Of a DNA stretch of 64,000 nt, positions 1 to 11,838 are shown in pieces. The position numbers were made by a program, and so were the translations under genes. The stretch covers positions 372,001 through 436,000 of the forward strand of contig OZ241341.1 in NCBI GenBank assembly GCA_965200445.1. The letters run 5' to 3'. Position 1 is the stretch's first letter. Every line of letters begins with the position of its first letter. The notes below the pieces were generated by a model. It did no database searches. It was not told where the DNA came from and saw only the letters and a program-made list of their open reading frames with translations. The stretch is from CBDATY01 sp965200445 (GTDB taxonomy: Bacteria; Bacillota_I; Bacilli_A; Mycoplasmatales; Mycoplasmataceae).

Positions 1-1
1 G

Positions 2-3000
2 GAATCAATTTATCGTTCAGGCTTTAGAGGTGTTGCCTCGCCAATTGTAAACCTTTCTCCCCAAGGACAAGCTATTTCTAGTACTAGCGCTTATGGACTA
101 TCCTCCACTTTACTAATTAAAGAACCATTTCAACTATTCAATCAGGGGATAAGTCATCAGCCAGAAAAGCAATTTCTTTTCCATCAACAGTTAGCCGCCA
201 ATGTTGCTGGGTTTAAAATTAATTTCAGAAATGAAGTTTTCTCATTCAATAATGCTACCAAGCGTTCAACTAGATTTGTTATTTTGCAAAACGACCCCAC
301 TGATGGATATGATTTTTTCCATGTTAATTTACATATAATCAAAGGCACTGCGCCATTTTTGAATAATCAGGTGGTAGTTTCGCCTCAGTATGCGCGCGCT
401 AATCGCGTTGATGTTGGTGACGTTATTTCTATTAATGGTATTTCGGTGTATGTCTCTGGCTACGGGACTGATCCTTACAGTTTTATTCCCAACGCTTCGC
501 AGCAGGGGATTCTGCCTAATGTTGAAGATTCAGCGGTTATTTACGGCTCCAACGATCTTAGGGATGTTATCGCGAATGCCACATCATCAGTTAACCAAGA
601 CTATACGAATGTCTTTTTAACGCACCAAAATATGGATTTATTTGGTAACAGGAGTGTTGGTTTTGACAATGATCTTTATGCATCATTGCTGTTAAGTGGA
701 GTTAACAATGTTTTTGAATCAGTGAATTTCTTTACGAATCCTTTCCCAAAAAATGACATACCATCTTCTCAAACTACTAATTTATCATTTCAAAATTTTA
801 ATAAGAGTAATTATCACTACAATTGGACTTTGCTGCCATTAGCGCTGAGAATTTTTGTGATTGTCACTTTTGTTAGTTCAGGAATCCTCTTTTTGATCGC
901 CATTGCTGCGATTGTAATTTCAATTCATAAGACGATTAAGAGACAAGCTTCGCAAATTGCCATTCTGAAAGCGATGGGTTGTTCGAATCAAGTGATTAGC
1001 TTTAGTTATTTAATGTATGCCTTCCTAATTATTGCGTTTGTCATCCCGCTTGGATGGTTGTTTGGTATTTTAGTCCAGTGGCCAACTTCTGAGGTTTTCC
1101 AAACGTTTTTCTCCTTAAACTATTTGCAGATTGTGTTTGACTGAAGGCCCCTGTTAATTGCTATGGCGGTCTTTGGATCATTATCTATCATTGTTTCTGT
1201 TATTGCTGCTTATCAAATTTTGCGGAAAAATGTTGCTGACATAATTAGACCTGGCAGTTATTATAAAAATAACCGTTTACTTGTTTGAGCTAAGAGCACT
1301 ATATTCCGGAACACTAAATTTCTAACCCGTTTCCGATTAAGTGTTACCTCTACTTCGGTGCGCTCGATTGGAGTTTTTTCAGTAGTTATTTTTATAGCTA
1401 GCATGTTAATCACGGTGTCATTAGCTTTACCTAGTTTTATTGCTAATATTTCGAATTCATACTTCAAAGATTTAAAATATAAAAACAGTTTTCAATTAGA
1501 TTCGCCTGTGTTTAACAGTCCTTTAAGTAAGAGCTCTAGCAGTTATTGGGAAGGGCCGTATGCTTTAGAAAAGCAATGAAGCCAGCAGGGTTCTTTCAAT
1601 CCGGATGGGTCAGCAACACCAGTGCCTGGTTATCGTAATTTTGCTCTATACAACCAGTCTATGTCTAATGTATCTGCGATCCCTACTTTTTTGTACCAGG
1701 GGAAACAGCCCTTTACCCCTAAAGCAGAAGCAGCAGGTGATTGAGGATGAACTGGTGACTTGTTTGCCAAAGATTTTTTGCAAGCACTAGGCACTTTGGA
1801 AGGTATGTTTGGCAATAACATTGCGTTAGCTGTTGGGCACGGTTTTAACCTTGGTGTAATTGACGGTCTGATAGCTGCAACCTATCATTCTACTAATTTT
1901 AAAGATGGACAGGGCAACCTGAATTTAGCCAAAAGAATCAATGCATTATCGAATATCAACAATACTTTTAATACTGGTCTAGGATCAATTATTGCCCAAA
2001 TTTTTGGTAAGCCCATTGGCCAAGGGCCGTGGCGCCAGCAGATCATTGATCAACTATTAAACGAAACCCCGCCGTTTGTATCAAATTATGTCAATTCTAC
2101 AAGTAGTCGGCAAGAACAATTTGGGTTTGGTTGGTCATATACGCAAGCCGCGACTGGTGCTGATACAGAAACAACAACAATCCCAACTCTGTTGGGGGAT
2201 AATAATCTGCCATTAACTGGTGTATCGCCAACTTCACAAATTGTGCAGTTCCCAAAAAGTGGTAAGCAAAAACTATTAGTGCCCATTTCAGCGATTAATA
2301 CTTTGACTGATTACTTGCATGACTATGCAATTAATAAGCCGACAGCACCAGCTGGTAATATTGAAGCTGATGGCATCCAAATTTATAATAAAAGTACTAA
2401 CACTTTAACCATTCCGGTATATGCCAATGAACAAGCGGCCGCTCAATTAAGATATCGTGGTAATAATTTATATACTGCTAATGTACTACCCCAAGAAAAT
2501 GTATATCAGTTTTTAAATCAAGCGAAGCAGTGGCAATTATTACCAAAAAATTGATGAAGTTATGATGATAGCGACTTTGTTAATTCCCAAATAATAGCAG
2601 GCAAACAAATTCCTGCTGGGTATAAGCAAAAATACTTAGAAGAGAATTTTCATTACTACTTAAACCCCTTTACCATCCCTGACTCAGAGTTTACTTACAA
2701 TGAACAGTATAATCAAAATGGTGATAATAGAGGCAAAATTGCGCAAAATGCCTATGGTTTTGTTGATAACTATTTTCCAGTTAATCGTCCAAATGAAAAA
2801 ATGCCCGCACCTTTTGTCAGGCCTTGGTTTGAGCTATCTAATCTCCATTTGTATGTTCCAGCTAACCTGGTTAATACGAGTTTTCTGGATCCAGCTAACC
2901 TAAATTCTCCGAATTTGCAGACAAAAGTGTATACAAAAGTCAATGCTGCCCAAGTGCCCAGCTCAGTTACGTCTGGTTATCCTAGTGTCACTGAATGGTA

Positions 3001-4069
3001 TAAATTTACCCCTTATTCATTTTTCTATGATCCTAGGTATACCCCAGAAGACGCCAAGGCACCCCTAGGCAATTTGCTAAATAAATATGCATCATGAATT
3101 CGATCATCACTTGTCAACCCCCGACAAGCAACTTTAAGAGTAGAACCGATTAATAATTCTATTCCGGCTGCTCAAAGCAAAACCATTACTTCACCGTTGT
3201 ATCCCAAACTAAACATTCGATACGTTGTCAGAGGGACCGTGCAAACCTATGACAGCGCAACTTTATTTGCTGATGAACAATTGGTTAATGCTATTCTAGG
3301 TTATAGTCAGGCGCGCAACTATCATTTCACATTTAACCGCATTACCGAAAATAACCCCAGCAAAACAGGATTTCAATTTATGAATCCGAATGTCGAGCAG
3401 GTAGTCAAAGACAGCAAAGACAATAATTTTGTATTTAAGAATGAGAGTCAGGCCCCTCTGATGTGATACAACTCAATATACTCTCGATTTACTGAACCAA
3501 CACCCATCACAACTTTCTATGCTGACGGTCAAGATAAATTTACGGGTGCATACTTTACCAACAATGCCACTGATACTTTATATAACCACGGTAATTTAGT
3601 TAGCAACGTGAATCTGCTAAGCACCAAGGAACTGTTGGTAAACAGATTAACAGCTGTTTGTTTATCGGTTGCTGTTGTCGTGATTATTTTCATTATTGTC
3701 TGCGCGATCTTGTTAATTTTGCTGATTAGCAACTTGTTTGTGGCTGAATACGAACGCTTTATGGTATTGATGAAGACTGATGGTTACACAACAGGGCAGA
3801 TAGTGAGAAACACGATTAATATTTACAGCATATATGTGTTGATGGCGTGAGGAGCAGGTGCTGCCTTAGGTTGGCTGGGACTCTATTTGTTCCACAACTA
3901 CGCCTTTAGTGTGCTGGGCATAGCCTTACCATTTGCATTAGCCTGATGAGCGTTTTTGGTGTCATTTGTGCTGGTAGGCTTAATGTATACTTCGGTCTAC
4001 TTGCTAACTTTGCACAAAATTCGTGGCAACACAGTTGAATTATTGCGTGATACGCAGCGTCGTCTGTAA
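2..4069 (+). CDS. Giant FtsX-type ABC transporter permease, C-terminal part (5' partial)
   Basis: The frame is open from the left window edge to TAA at 4067-4069, giving at least 1355 residues with many TGA tryptophans. A block of membrane segments lies near 835-1250. It contains the FtsX-like stretch ending AILKAMGCSN, which is the typical coupling motif after the first helix of these permeases. A further membrane segment follows at about 1360-1450. After a large Asn/Pro/Gln-rich extracellular part, a second FtsX-like block (about 3610-4020) ends with a short cytoplasmic tail. Such two-block permeases of MacB/FtsX type are common in mycoplasmas and work with a separate ATPase, which is not visible here. 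The substrate is unknown. The gene converges with coaD, with only 2 bases between the two stops. Confidence 0.85.
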
Positions 4070-4071
4070 GA

Positions 4072-4503
4072 TTATTCGTTTTTGAGTGCTTTGGCCTCTC
4101 TAAGCAGGCGGGAAGTAATGGTGTGGTTTTTGTAATCGCTCACTAGAAAAATAGTACTTATTTTTGCGTCAAGCACGCTGTTGATATGACTAAGATTGAT
4201 TTCGTCATGCATATCATCTACACTGCGTATCCCCCGAATTATATAGGTAGCTTCCAGCGTTCTAGCTACTTCGACACTTAGTTTGGGCAAAGGATTAGTA
4301 CAAACAGACACCTGCGGCATATCCTTAACTTTTTTGCTGATGAGGCGAGCTCTAACATCACAGTTTGCACTAGCAATTTTATTAACATTGTTAGTGACTA
4401 CAATGTATATTTTGCGGAACAATGGTAAGGCCTGCTTCACGACATTTTGGTGGCCTTTGTGCCACGGGTCAAAACTACCTGGAAAAATTGCAATTGGCTT
4501 CAA
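4072..4503 (-). CDS. coaD: Phosphopantetheine adenylyltransferase
   Basis: This enzyme adenylates 4'-phosphopantetheine to dephospho-CoA, the penultimate step of coenzyme A synthesis. The 143-residue protein begins with the nucleotidyltransferase signature FPGSFDPWHKGH, which carries the T/HxGH site. It also has the family motif RGIRSVDD and a C-terminal segment (TITSRLLREA) matching the usual ISSSLVKE region. It is slightly shorter than the usual 155-165 residues. It is divergent from coaX, another CoA-pathway gene, across about 100 bases, so the two may share a regulatory region. Confidence 0.92.
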   Translation of the reverse strand: MKPIAIFPGSFDPWHKGHQNVVKQALPLFRKIYIVVTNNVNKIASANCDVRARLISKKVKDMPQVSVCTNPLPKLSVEVARTLEATYIIRGIRSVDDMHDEINLSHINSVLDAKISTIFLVSDYKNHTITSRLLREAKALKNE

Positions 4504-4603
4504 CTAAGGATTGCCTTTTTATTTTTTGCTAGAATATGAACAGATACAATCAAAACTGTTAAGTTTTTGTTTGATAACAATTCTTTACTATATTGTGGAT
4601 TTT

Positions 4604-5380
4604 ATGTCAAGTAATTTAAATAATCCTATTTATATTGATGTAGGCAATACTCTGGTGAAAATTGCTGCATTTCAGAAGGCCAAAAACCAGTTTAGCGAAG
4701 TTTTAACTGTGCCAACTGGTTCAATCCCAACCCACAGCGATTTTTTGAAACGAATAAGTGATTTTTTTGGGCCAGCAAAAGCAAGAAAATGCTTTGTTTC
4801 TTGTGTAGAGCCTGTTTGGCGCCAGTTTCTTACTACGCTGACTCAGAATAGCAATGACATTGAGATGCACTTTATTCAAAAAACTAATTTAAACTTGCCC
4901 ATTTTTGTCAGTCCTATTGCAAATTTTGCGGAATTTGCTGACGATGTACTTGTGCTGTCTGCCTATGCAGCATCCCAATATAAAAATCATATTATAGTGA
5001 GTGCTGGGACCGGAACTGTTATTTTTCCAATTGTGCAAGGCATTATTCAAGGGTATGTTATCGCTCCTGGCATGGGGCTCTCTCGCCATGCTGTACAGTC
5101 AAAAGCAACGTTGTTAAAAGGATATGAGTTAATGCGCACTACGCAGTTATGTTCTCTGAAAACAGCTGAGGCCCTTAGTATTGGTTCCGTTAATGTTTAC
5201 TGAAAAGGGATCATGCAACACATTCATGATCTGCAGCAACAATTTTATGCTTCTGCGGTGCCCATTATTGCCACAGGTCATGATGCTCGGTGAATGGAAA
5301 ATTTCGCCCCCCAAACTGTTTCTGTTGATTTTTTATTTTTGCTGAAAGCACTACGCTTTTGGTTTGAAGAGCTTGCGTAA
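4604..5380 (+). CDS. coaX: Type III pantothenate kinase
   Basis: The predicted role is ATP-dependent phosphorylation of pantothenate, the first step of CoA synthesis. The 258-residue protein starts with the ASKHA-type phosphate loop IDVGNTLVK. It has the family features SAGTGTV in the middle and a glycine-rich APGMGLS motif. The residues after the TGA codons (WKGI and ARWMEN) continue the family alignment to the TAA at 5378. ATG 4604 was preferred over an in-frame TTG at 4511 because the protein then begins directly before the phosphate loop, as in homologues. It pairs functionally with the divergent coaD. Confidence 0.87.
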
Positions 5381-5407
5381 TTTTTCCCTTATTAAAACAT
5401 AATAAAG

Positions 5408-5413
5408 TATAAT
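5408..5413 (+). promoter_or_regulatory. Probable -10 box (TATAAT) of enolase
   Basis: A consensus TATAAT lies in the AT-rich gap between coaX and eno, about 60 bases before the enolase ATG. No convincing -35 box is seen at the expected distance, which is usual in mycoplasmas, where the -10 box dominates. Confidence 0.5.
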
Positions 5414-5472
5414 TATTTTGTTTATATATTAATTTATCAGTAAATTTATTATTTAATTTGGAAAGCAAATTT

Positions 5473-6795
5473 ATGTCACAAATTATCGATATTTATGCTC
5501 GCGAAATTTTAGATTCGCGTGGTAATCCAACTATTCAAGTCGAATGCATCACTGCCGATGGGGGATTTGGAATGGCCAATGTGCCGTCTGGAGCATCTAC
5601 TGGTTCTCGGGAAGCTTTAGAACTTCGCGATAATGATCCAAAACGTTATCAAGGGAAGGGTGTTTTGCAAGCGGTCAAAAATGTTAACCATCAAATTGCC
5701 CCAGCTCTTATTGGAATGGATGTGTTTGAACAAAGGGAAATTGATGAACTTTTAATTAAGCTCGACGGTACACCTAATAAATCTAAGTTAGGGGCCAATG
5801 CTACTTTAGGGGCATCAATGGCAGTAGCTGCTGCTGCTGCAGACGAATATAAAATGCCTTTGTACAAATACTTAGGTGGAGTAGCAGCTTGTGTTCTGCC
5901 AGTGCCAATGCTGAACGTGATTAACGGCGGGGAACACGCTGACAATACAATTGACTTTCAAGAATTTATGATTATGCCAGTGGGCGCAAAAACCTTTCGC
6001 GAAGCTATGCAAACATCAGCTGAAATTTTCCACACTCTTAAAAAACTTTTGCATCAAAAAAAATTAAGTACGGCTGTTGGTGATGAAGGTGGATTTGCTC
6101 CTAATTTAGGAACTGCTGAAGAAGCACTTGATATTCTGGTATCTGCGATTAAAACTGCTGGATATAAACCAGGTCCAGAAGGGGTTATGCTAGCTATGGA
6201 TGTTGCTGCCAGTGAGTTGTATAGTGCTAAGGACCACCTTTATCATTACAAAGGTGAAACACAAGCACTTAACCTTAAGCAAGAAGTTGTCAGAACAACT
6301 GATGAACAAGTGGCCTACTTGGCAGGGCTATGTCAAAAATACCCTATTATTTCCATTGAAGATGGTTTGGACGAAAACGATTGAAAAGGTTTTAGCCAAT
6401 TAAATGCTTTGCTGGGTAAAACTAAACAAATAGTAGGTGATGATCTGTTTGTAACTAATCGCAAGTATGTGAAAAAAGGCATCGCAGAGCAAGCAGGTAA
6501 TTCAGTTTTGATTAAACTAAACCAAATAGGGACACTAACCGAAACGATTGATACTATTTTATTGGCTCAAAGATCACAATGATCTTGTGTAGTTTCGCAC
6601 CGATCTGGTGAAACAAGTGATACTTTTATTGCTGATTTAGCAGTGGCATTTAACACTGGTCAAATTAAAACCGGTTCTATGTCTCGTTCTGATCGCGTTG
6701 CTAAATATAACCGTTTGCTGCAAATTGAAGAAGAATTAGGTGATACAGCTGAATACAGAGGCATCACAACTTTTTACAATTTAAAGACATCCTAA
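5473..6795 (+). CDS. eno: Enolase
   Basis: Enolase converts 2-phosphoglycerate to phosphoenolpyruvate in the cytoplasm. The 440-residue protein carries all signatures: SGASTGSREALELRD near the start, the NVINGGEHADN metal loop, GDEGGFAPN, IEDGLDENDW, IKLNQIGTLTE and SHRSGETSDTFIADLAV. Two in-frame TGA codons (6382 and 6580) fall at Trp positions of the family. An in-frame TTG lies 15 bases upstream at 5458, but ATG 5473 gives the conserved N-terminus beginning MSQIIDIYAREI. Pyruvate kinase and phosphofructokinase genes follow nearby. Confidence 0.97.
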
Positions 6796-6839
6796 TTATT
6801 AACCAATAAGTAAATCAAAAACCATAATTTTGAAATTTT

Positions 6840-8741
6840 ATGTTAACAATAACATTACCAGATAAAACTCAAAAAAAGTTTCCAGGACCCTTAACTGTTA
6901 AGGAAGCCATTAAAAGCATAAGTCCTTCTTTAGCGAAGAAGGCTCTGGTGGCTAAAATAAATAGCGAACTTGTGCCCCTGCACTGTCTGATTAAGCAGAA
7001 TGCTACGATGGAAGTCTTTACGATTCAAGATGGCTTAAGCACCAAATTAATCCAGTACACTGCTGGTCTCATTCTAGCTGCTGCTTTAAAAAAATTTAAC
7101 TCTAAGATTATTGTAGCGGATGTCATTGCTGATTTTAATAGTTTTCAAGTGTCTTTTTTGGCAGAAGAAACTGTCAAGGAAAAGGATTTAGCTGTTTTAA
7201 ATAAATATGTTTGGCAAATCCTTAAGCAAAATCAAATCAAGTTCCACAAAGAACAATTTAGTGCTACTAAGCATTTAAGCGCTAACCGCTTTTTAGCTGA
7301 TTTACAATCTAGGATTAAATTTGCCAATGTAGCATCAGATATTGCGGTGGAAGCTATGTTTGTGGCCGTACCGTTTAAATATGTTAAAAACTTCGAAATC
7401 ATTTCGATGGCGGGCGCTTACTGGCAAGAAAATAAAAACAACGTTATGCTACAACGCATTCACGGGATTGCTACATATGATAAGAGTTTTTTTGATCAAG
7501 TCAAAGCTGACCATGAAAACAGCCTTAAATATGACCACCGCAAACTTGGCAAGGAACAAAATATTTTTATATTATCGCCAGAAGTGGGGCAGGGTCTTCC
7601 TATTTGAACCCCAAAAGGCACTTTAATTTATAAAAATATTCGCCAGCTGGTGCAAGACAAAGAATGAGAATACGGTTTTGAAGAAGTTTTCACACCCATT
7701 TTAGCTCCTAAAGAATTGTATGAGGTTTCTGGTCACCTCCAACACTATAAAGATGATATGTTCCCGCCTATCTGCAAAGGGGGAGAAGATTTTTATTTAC
7801 GTCCTATGGCGTGCCCTCACCACATTATGTTGTATAAATTAACGCATCCGCATAGTTACCGAGAACTACCAATCCGCTTTTCTGAAGCAGCCTTACTTCA
7901 CCGCTATGAAGCATCAGGAGGTCTATCTGGTCTAGAACGGGTGCGTGCTATGACGTTAACTGATGCGCACATTTTTGTTACCCCCCAAGATTTAAAGGCA
8001 GAATTTAAGCGATGCTTTCAATTAATGAACGAAGTATTGGCGATTTTCAAGGTAGATATTAGTTATTTGTCGTTATCAACAAGAGATCCTAACAGCAGTG
8101 ATAAGTACTACAAAGATGATGAGATGTGGCAAAAGTCTGAGCAGGTACTGCAAGAGGCTCTTGATGAATTAAAAGTAGAGTACAAAGTTAAACCAGGTGA
8201 AGCCGCTTTTTATGGGCCGAAAATGGATGTACAAATTAACAATGTGCTAGGGCGGGAAATTACTATTTCCACTTTACAACTTGATTTTTTAATGCCCCGC
8301 AAATTTGATATTAGTTTTATTGATAAGGACAACCAAAAACAATATCCGATTATTATTCACCGTGGCTTAATTGGAACCTATGAAAGGTTTATTTCGATCT
8401 TGCTAGAGCAGTACCGAGGTGAGTGGCCTTTATGACTAGCGCCTTTGCAAATAATGATTATTCCTGTTTCGAGAGAATATCACCTGGATTATTGCCGCTT
8501 TTTGTATAGTAAATTACGCGAACATAAATTTAAAGTAGCTGTTGATGATCGAGATGAACGCTTGAGCTATAAAGTGCGAGATGCGCAAATTAACAAAATT
8601 CCAATTCAAATTACAATTGGTGACCAAGAAATTAAAGAGCAAATTTTAGCAGTGCGACGCTATAATTCTGCAGAAATTAATCGTTATACACTCACAGAAC
8701 TAGTAGAACTAATCAAAAACAAAATTAACAGCAAGGAATAA
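6840..8741 (+). CDS. thrS: Threonyl-tRNA synthetase with degenerate editing domain
   Basis: It charges tRNA-Thr. The domain order is TGS (residues 1-62), the N2 editing fold (about 63-215), a class II catalytic core (about 230-530) and an anticodon-binding domain. The core has FYLRPMACPHHIMLYK with the zinc-binding Cys, and the motif 2 region ERVRAMTLTDAHIF. In E. coli ThrRS, mischarged Ser-tRNA is removed by two His in an HxxxH pair plus Cys and His in CRGPH. Here the first site reads STKLIQYTAGLILAAAL with no His, and the second reads AVEAMFVAVPFKYV with neither Cys nor His. The editing domain therefore appears folded but inactive. Confidence 0.95.
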
Positions 8742-8745
8742 TTGA

Positions 8746-9300
8746 ATGGATAGTTCTGTCTACATTAAATCAGTCGTAGCTAATGCTGCGGATTTAGACA
8801 ATATGTTAACGCGTCTAGCACAGAAAATTAATCAGCACTATGCTGATATCAAAGAACCGGTGATCTGTATCGGGGTTTTGTATGGCTGCTTACCGTTTTT
8901 TTCTGATTTATTAAAACGACTGCAGTTTAATACCAGAGCTGAGTTTATTGTTGCTGCTTCCTACGATGGCAAAACCAAGCAATCACATAAACCTATTGTT
9001 TCGGATAGTATGTTGCGGCTTTCATTGAAGGGGCGTCATGTGCTAATTATTGATGATATTGTTGACACCAGCCAAACCATTAAACTGATTAAAAAAGCAT
9101 TATCTGCCCATCAACCAGCCAGTATTCAGTCAGTAGCCTGTGTGGTCAAAGAGCATCATGAAGAAGCGCTAAAGGAAGTAACATGATGGGGTATAAAAGC
9201 TCCAGATGAATTTTTATTTGGGTACGGATTAGACTATAAAGATTTATATCGTTATACGAACTTTATTGCTGTGTTTAATAAAGCAATGCTAAAAAAGTAA
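8746..9300 (+). CDS. hpt: Hypoxanthine phosphoribosyltransferase
   Basis: This purine salvage enzyme joins hypoxanthine or guanine to PRPP. The 184-residue protein has the PRPP-binding loop IIDDIVDTSQT, the early PPi-loop region IGVLYGCLPF and the C-terminal segment PDEFLFGYGLDY that contacts the base. One TGA encodes the Trp before GIKAPDEF. It starts 4 bases after the thrS stop behind a short GGAA, so it is probably co-transcribed. Confidence 0.94.
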
Positions 9301-9315
9301 AGGAGAAAAAAATCT

Positions 9316-10293
9316 ATGGAAATAAAAAAAATTGCTGTTTTAACGTCGGGTGGCGACTCCCAAGGGATGAGCAAAATTGTTTTGTCAGTTATTAAAGCAT
9401 GCTATCGCGCCAATATTGAACCCTATATCGTCAAGGATGGTTACTATGGTTTATATAATGACGATATTACTTTAGCACCTGCCGTTTTACCATCTGAGTA
9501 TAGCATTGCTCGGGACGGGGGAACATATATTGGTACCAGCAGATTTCCAGACTTTCAACAACCTGCCTTTAAGGATCAAGCTGTAGAAAATTTGCGTAAA
9601 CGCGGCATTAGTGGTTTAGTTGTAGCAGGAGGTAATGGTTCTTTTGCGGGAGCTTTACCTTTGCACAGTAGAGGAATTGGCTGCGTGGGCATTCCTGCCA
9701 CTATTGATAATGATGTTGACACAAGTGATTTTACGATTGGTTTTGATACAACTGCCAATGTTATTATGCAGGAATTAGACAGGCTGAGAAATACCTGTGA
9801 ATCACACCACCGTTGTGTGGTGGTTGAGGCAATGGGACGTCATTGTGGTGATCTTGTTTTGTACGCCGGTGTTGCTGCTGGTGCTGACCTTATTGTTACT
9901 AGCGATAATCTACTCACTAAAGCTGAAATTGTGCGACAAGTGCAAATGCTAGAAAAACAAAATAAACGTAGCGTGATTGTGCTTGTGACAGAAAACTTGT
10001 TTGATGTTAATGGCTTAGCTGCCAAAATTGGTTCTGCTACACATTACGTAACTCGTGCTTCTGTTTTGGGCCATTTACAAAGAGGGGGAAGTCCGACTGT
10101 GCGTGATCGTTTTTATGCTTGCCTGATGGGCATCAAAGCAGTAGCACTTTTACAAGCAGGTACTTCAGGAGTAGCGATTGCGCTTAAGGGGATGGAACTT
10201 GTGGAATACCCAATGGATGCTGCCGCTAACCACAAAACCTTACTACATAAAACCTATTATCAAATGTATGAAAAAAAATTGCACAAAGGATAA
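9316..10293 (+). CDS. pfkA: 6-phosphofructokinase (ATP-dependent)
   Basis: It phosphorylates fructose 6-phosphate to fructose 1,6-bisphosphate. The 325-residue length is typical of bacterial PfkA. The glycine loop near the start reads GGDSQGMS instead of the usual GGDAPGMN. The catalytic stretch PATIDND, the effector/nucleotide region VVEAMGRHCGDLVLYAG and the substrate loop LGHLQRGGSPTVRDR are intact. A strong Shine-Dalgarno (AAAGGAG) lies before the ATG. The pyk ATG follows 4 bases after the stop, so pfkA and pyk form a regulated glycolytic pair, as in many Firmicutes. Confidence 0.96.
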   Translation: MEIKKIAVLTSGGDSQGMSKIVLSVIKACYRANIEPYIVKDGYYGLYNDDITLAPAVLPSEYSIARDGGTYIGTSRFPDFQQPAFKDQAVENLRKRGISGLVVAGGNGSFAGALPLHSRGIGCVGIPATIDNDVDTSDFTIGFDTTANVIMQELDRLRNTCESHHRCVVVEAMGRHCGDLVLYAGVAAGADLIVTSDNLLTKAEIVRQVQMLEKQNKRSVIVLVTENLFDVNGLAAKIGSATHYVTRASVLGHLQRGGSPTVRDRFYACLMGIKAVALLQAGTSGVAIALKGMELVEYPMDAAANHKTLLHKTYYQMYEKKLHKG

Positions 10294-10297
10294 ATAT

Positions 10298-11755
10298 ATG
10301 AATTTAGTACCCACCCAATGAAATCGTTCTAAAATTATTGCCACACTAGGGCCATCTTGCAACAGTTATGACACTATTAAAGAAATGGTACTTAATGGTG
10401 TGCGGACTGTGAGGTTAAATTTTTCACATGGTGACCGCGCCTATCACGAATCACAAATTGCTACTGTCAGAGCTGTGGAGAAAGATTTACACATACCTAT
10501 TTCGATTATGTTAGACACCAAAGGACCCGAAATTAGAGTTGGTAAATTACAGAATAACCAATTAAAAATTGGCGCTAATGATCTTATCACCATTTATTGC
10601 AGTAACGAAAAATATAAAAATTATACTTGCTCACAGGGTGAACTTACAATTTCAGATAATGTTTCTAGCACTATTCAACAAGGAGCAGCTATTTTAGTGG
10701 ATGATGGTAAATTAGTGCTTAATGTTGAGTCTGTAGCTCCAGATGTTGTGCGAGCACGGGCTTTGAATAATCATATTGTGCTGACTAATAAAAGGGTTAA
10801 TTTACCCGGGACGCCTTATTCTTTACCCTTTTTGTCAGACCGCGACAAAGCAGATATTTTGTTTGGCTTAAAAAAAGGCATTAATTACATCGCTGCTTCA
10901 TTTACTAATTCTGCAGAAGACATTGAATTGGTACGCACATTACTCCGTGATAACCATACTGAGTATGTTCAGATTATTGCGAAAATTGAATCAAGCATTG
11001 GGATGAAAAACTTAGATGAAATCATTAAAGCTGCTGATGGTTGTATGGTCGCTAGAGGGGATTTAGCCTTGGAAGTGCCATATTACAATGTGCCAATTTA
11101 TCAAAAACGGATCATTCGTAAGTGCCGGAAGGAAAGTAAATTAGTGATTGTAGCCACCCAAATGTTAGAGTCAATGATCTCGATCCCTACCCCTACCAGG
11201 GCGGAGGTCAGTGATGTGTTCTTTGCTGTGGAAGGAGGCGCTGACGCTACTATGCTGAGTGGTGAGTCTGCGATGGGTGAGTTTCCGGTGCGCAGTGTTG
11301 CTGTTATGCAAAAAATTGCTGGAGCAGCAGAAAAGCAATTTTATTCTAAAGTGTATTACGAAAAATACTTAGAAGAAAAAATGATTTTATCCCATACTTC
11401 CAAGGATCCTGTGTTATCACTGGCAACTGAGCTAGTGCAAAAAACTCGTGACGGGAAATATCCTTGCATTATTTTATTGGCGTGCGATAACAACATTGTG
11501 CGAAAAATTTCTGCTCTACGCCCCAACACAACTATCATTGGGATAACAGATAACATTGAGGTTTATCGCAGTTTTGGCATAATGCATTCGGTGTTAATGG
11601 AACTTTGTCCAACCCAAAAAATTAAATTATTGAAAAGTATGGACCCTAAAATGTTGTCCGACATTGTGGCAAAACATACTTCTGGCGCAGGTACCAGCAT
11701 TTTGGTAATTGCTTCTGATTTGACAATTACTGAATTACCTTTGGTCAGTCGATAG
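10298..11755 (+). CDS. pyk: Pyruvate kinase
   Basis: It makes pyruvate and ATP from phosphoenolpyruvate. The true start is ATG 10298, and the Trp at codon 8 is TGA, giving 485 residues. Visible motifs are KIIATLGPS, NFSHGD, the catalytic Lys in IAKIESSIGM, the metal site MVARGDLALEVP and the TQMLESM segment. A C-terminal domain follows after about residue 350. It sits directly behind pfkA. Confidence 0.96.
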
Positions 11756-11838
11756 CCTTTATTATCATATTCTGCTGAAGAGGTGTAAAATTAAAGCTAA
11801 CAAACATGATTTTATTGTTGGGCATTTTATAACGTACT

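Noticed and set aside
9576..9758. Minus-strand ORFs inside pfkA, ftsZ and other genes
   Set aside because: They are antisense shadows of well-supported genes, with no recognisable protein family or start signals.
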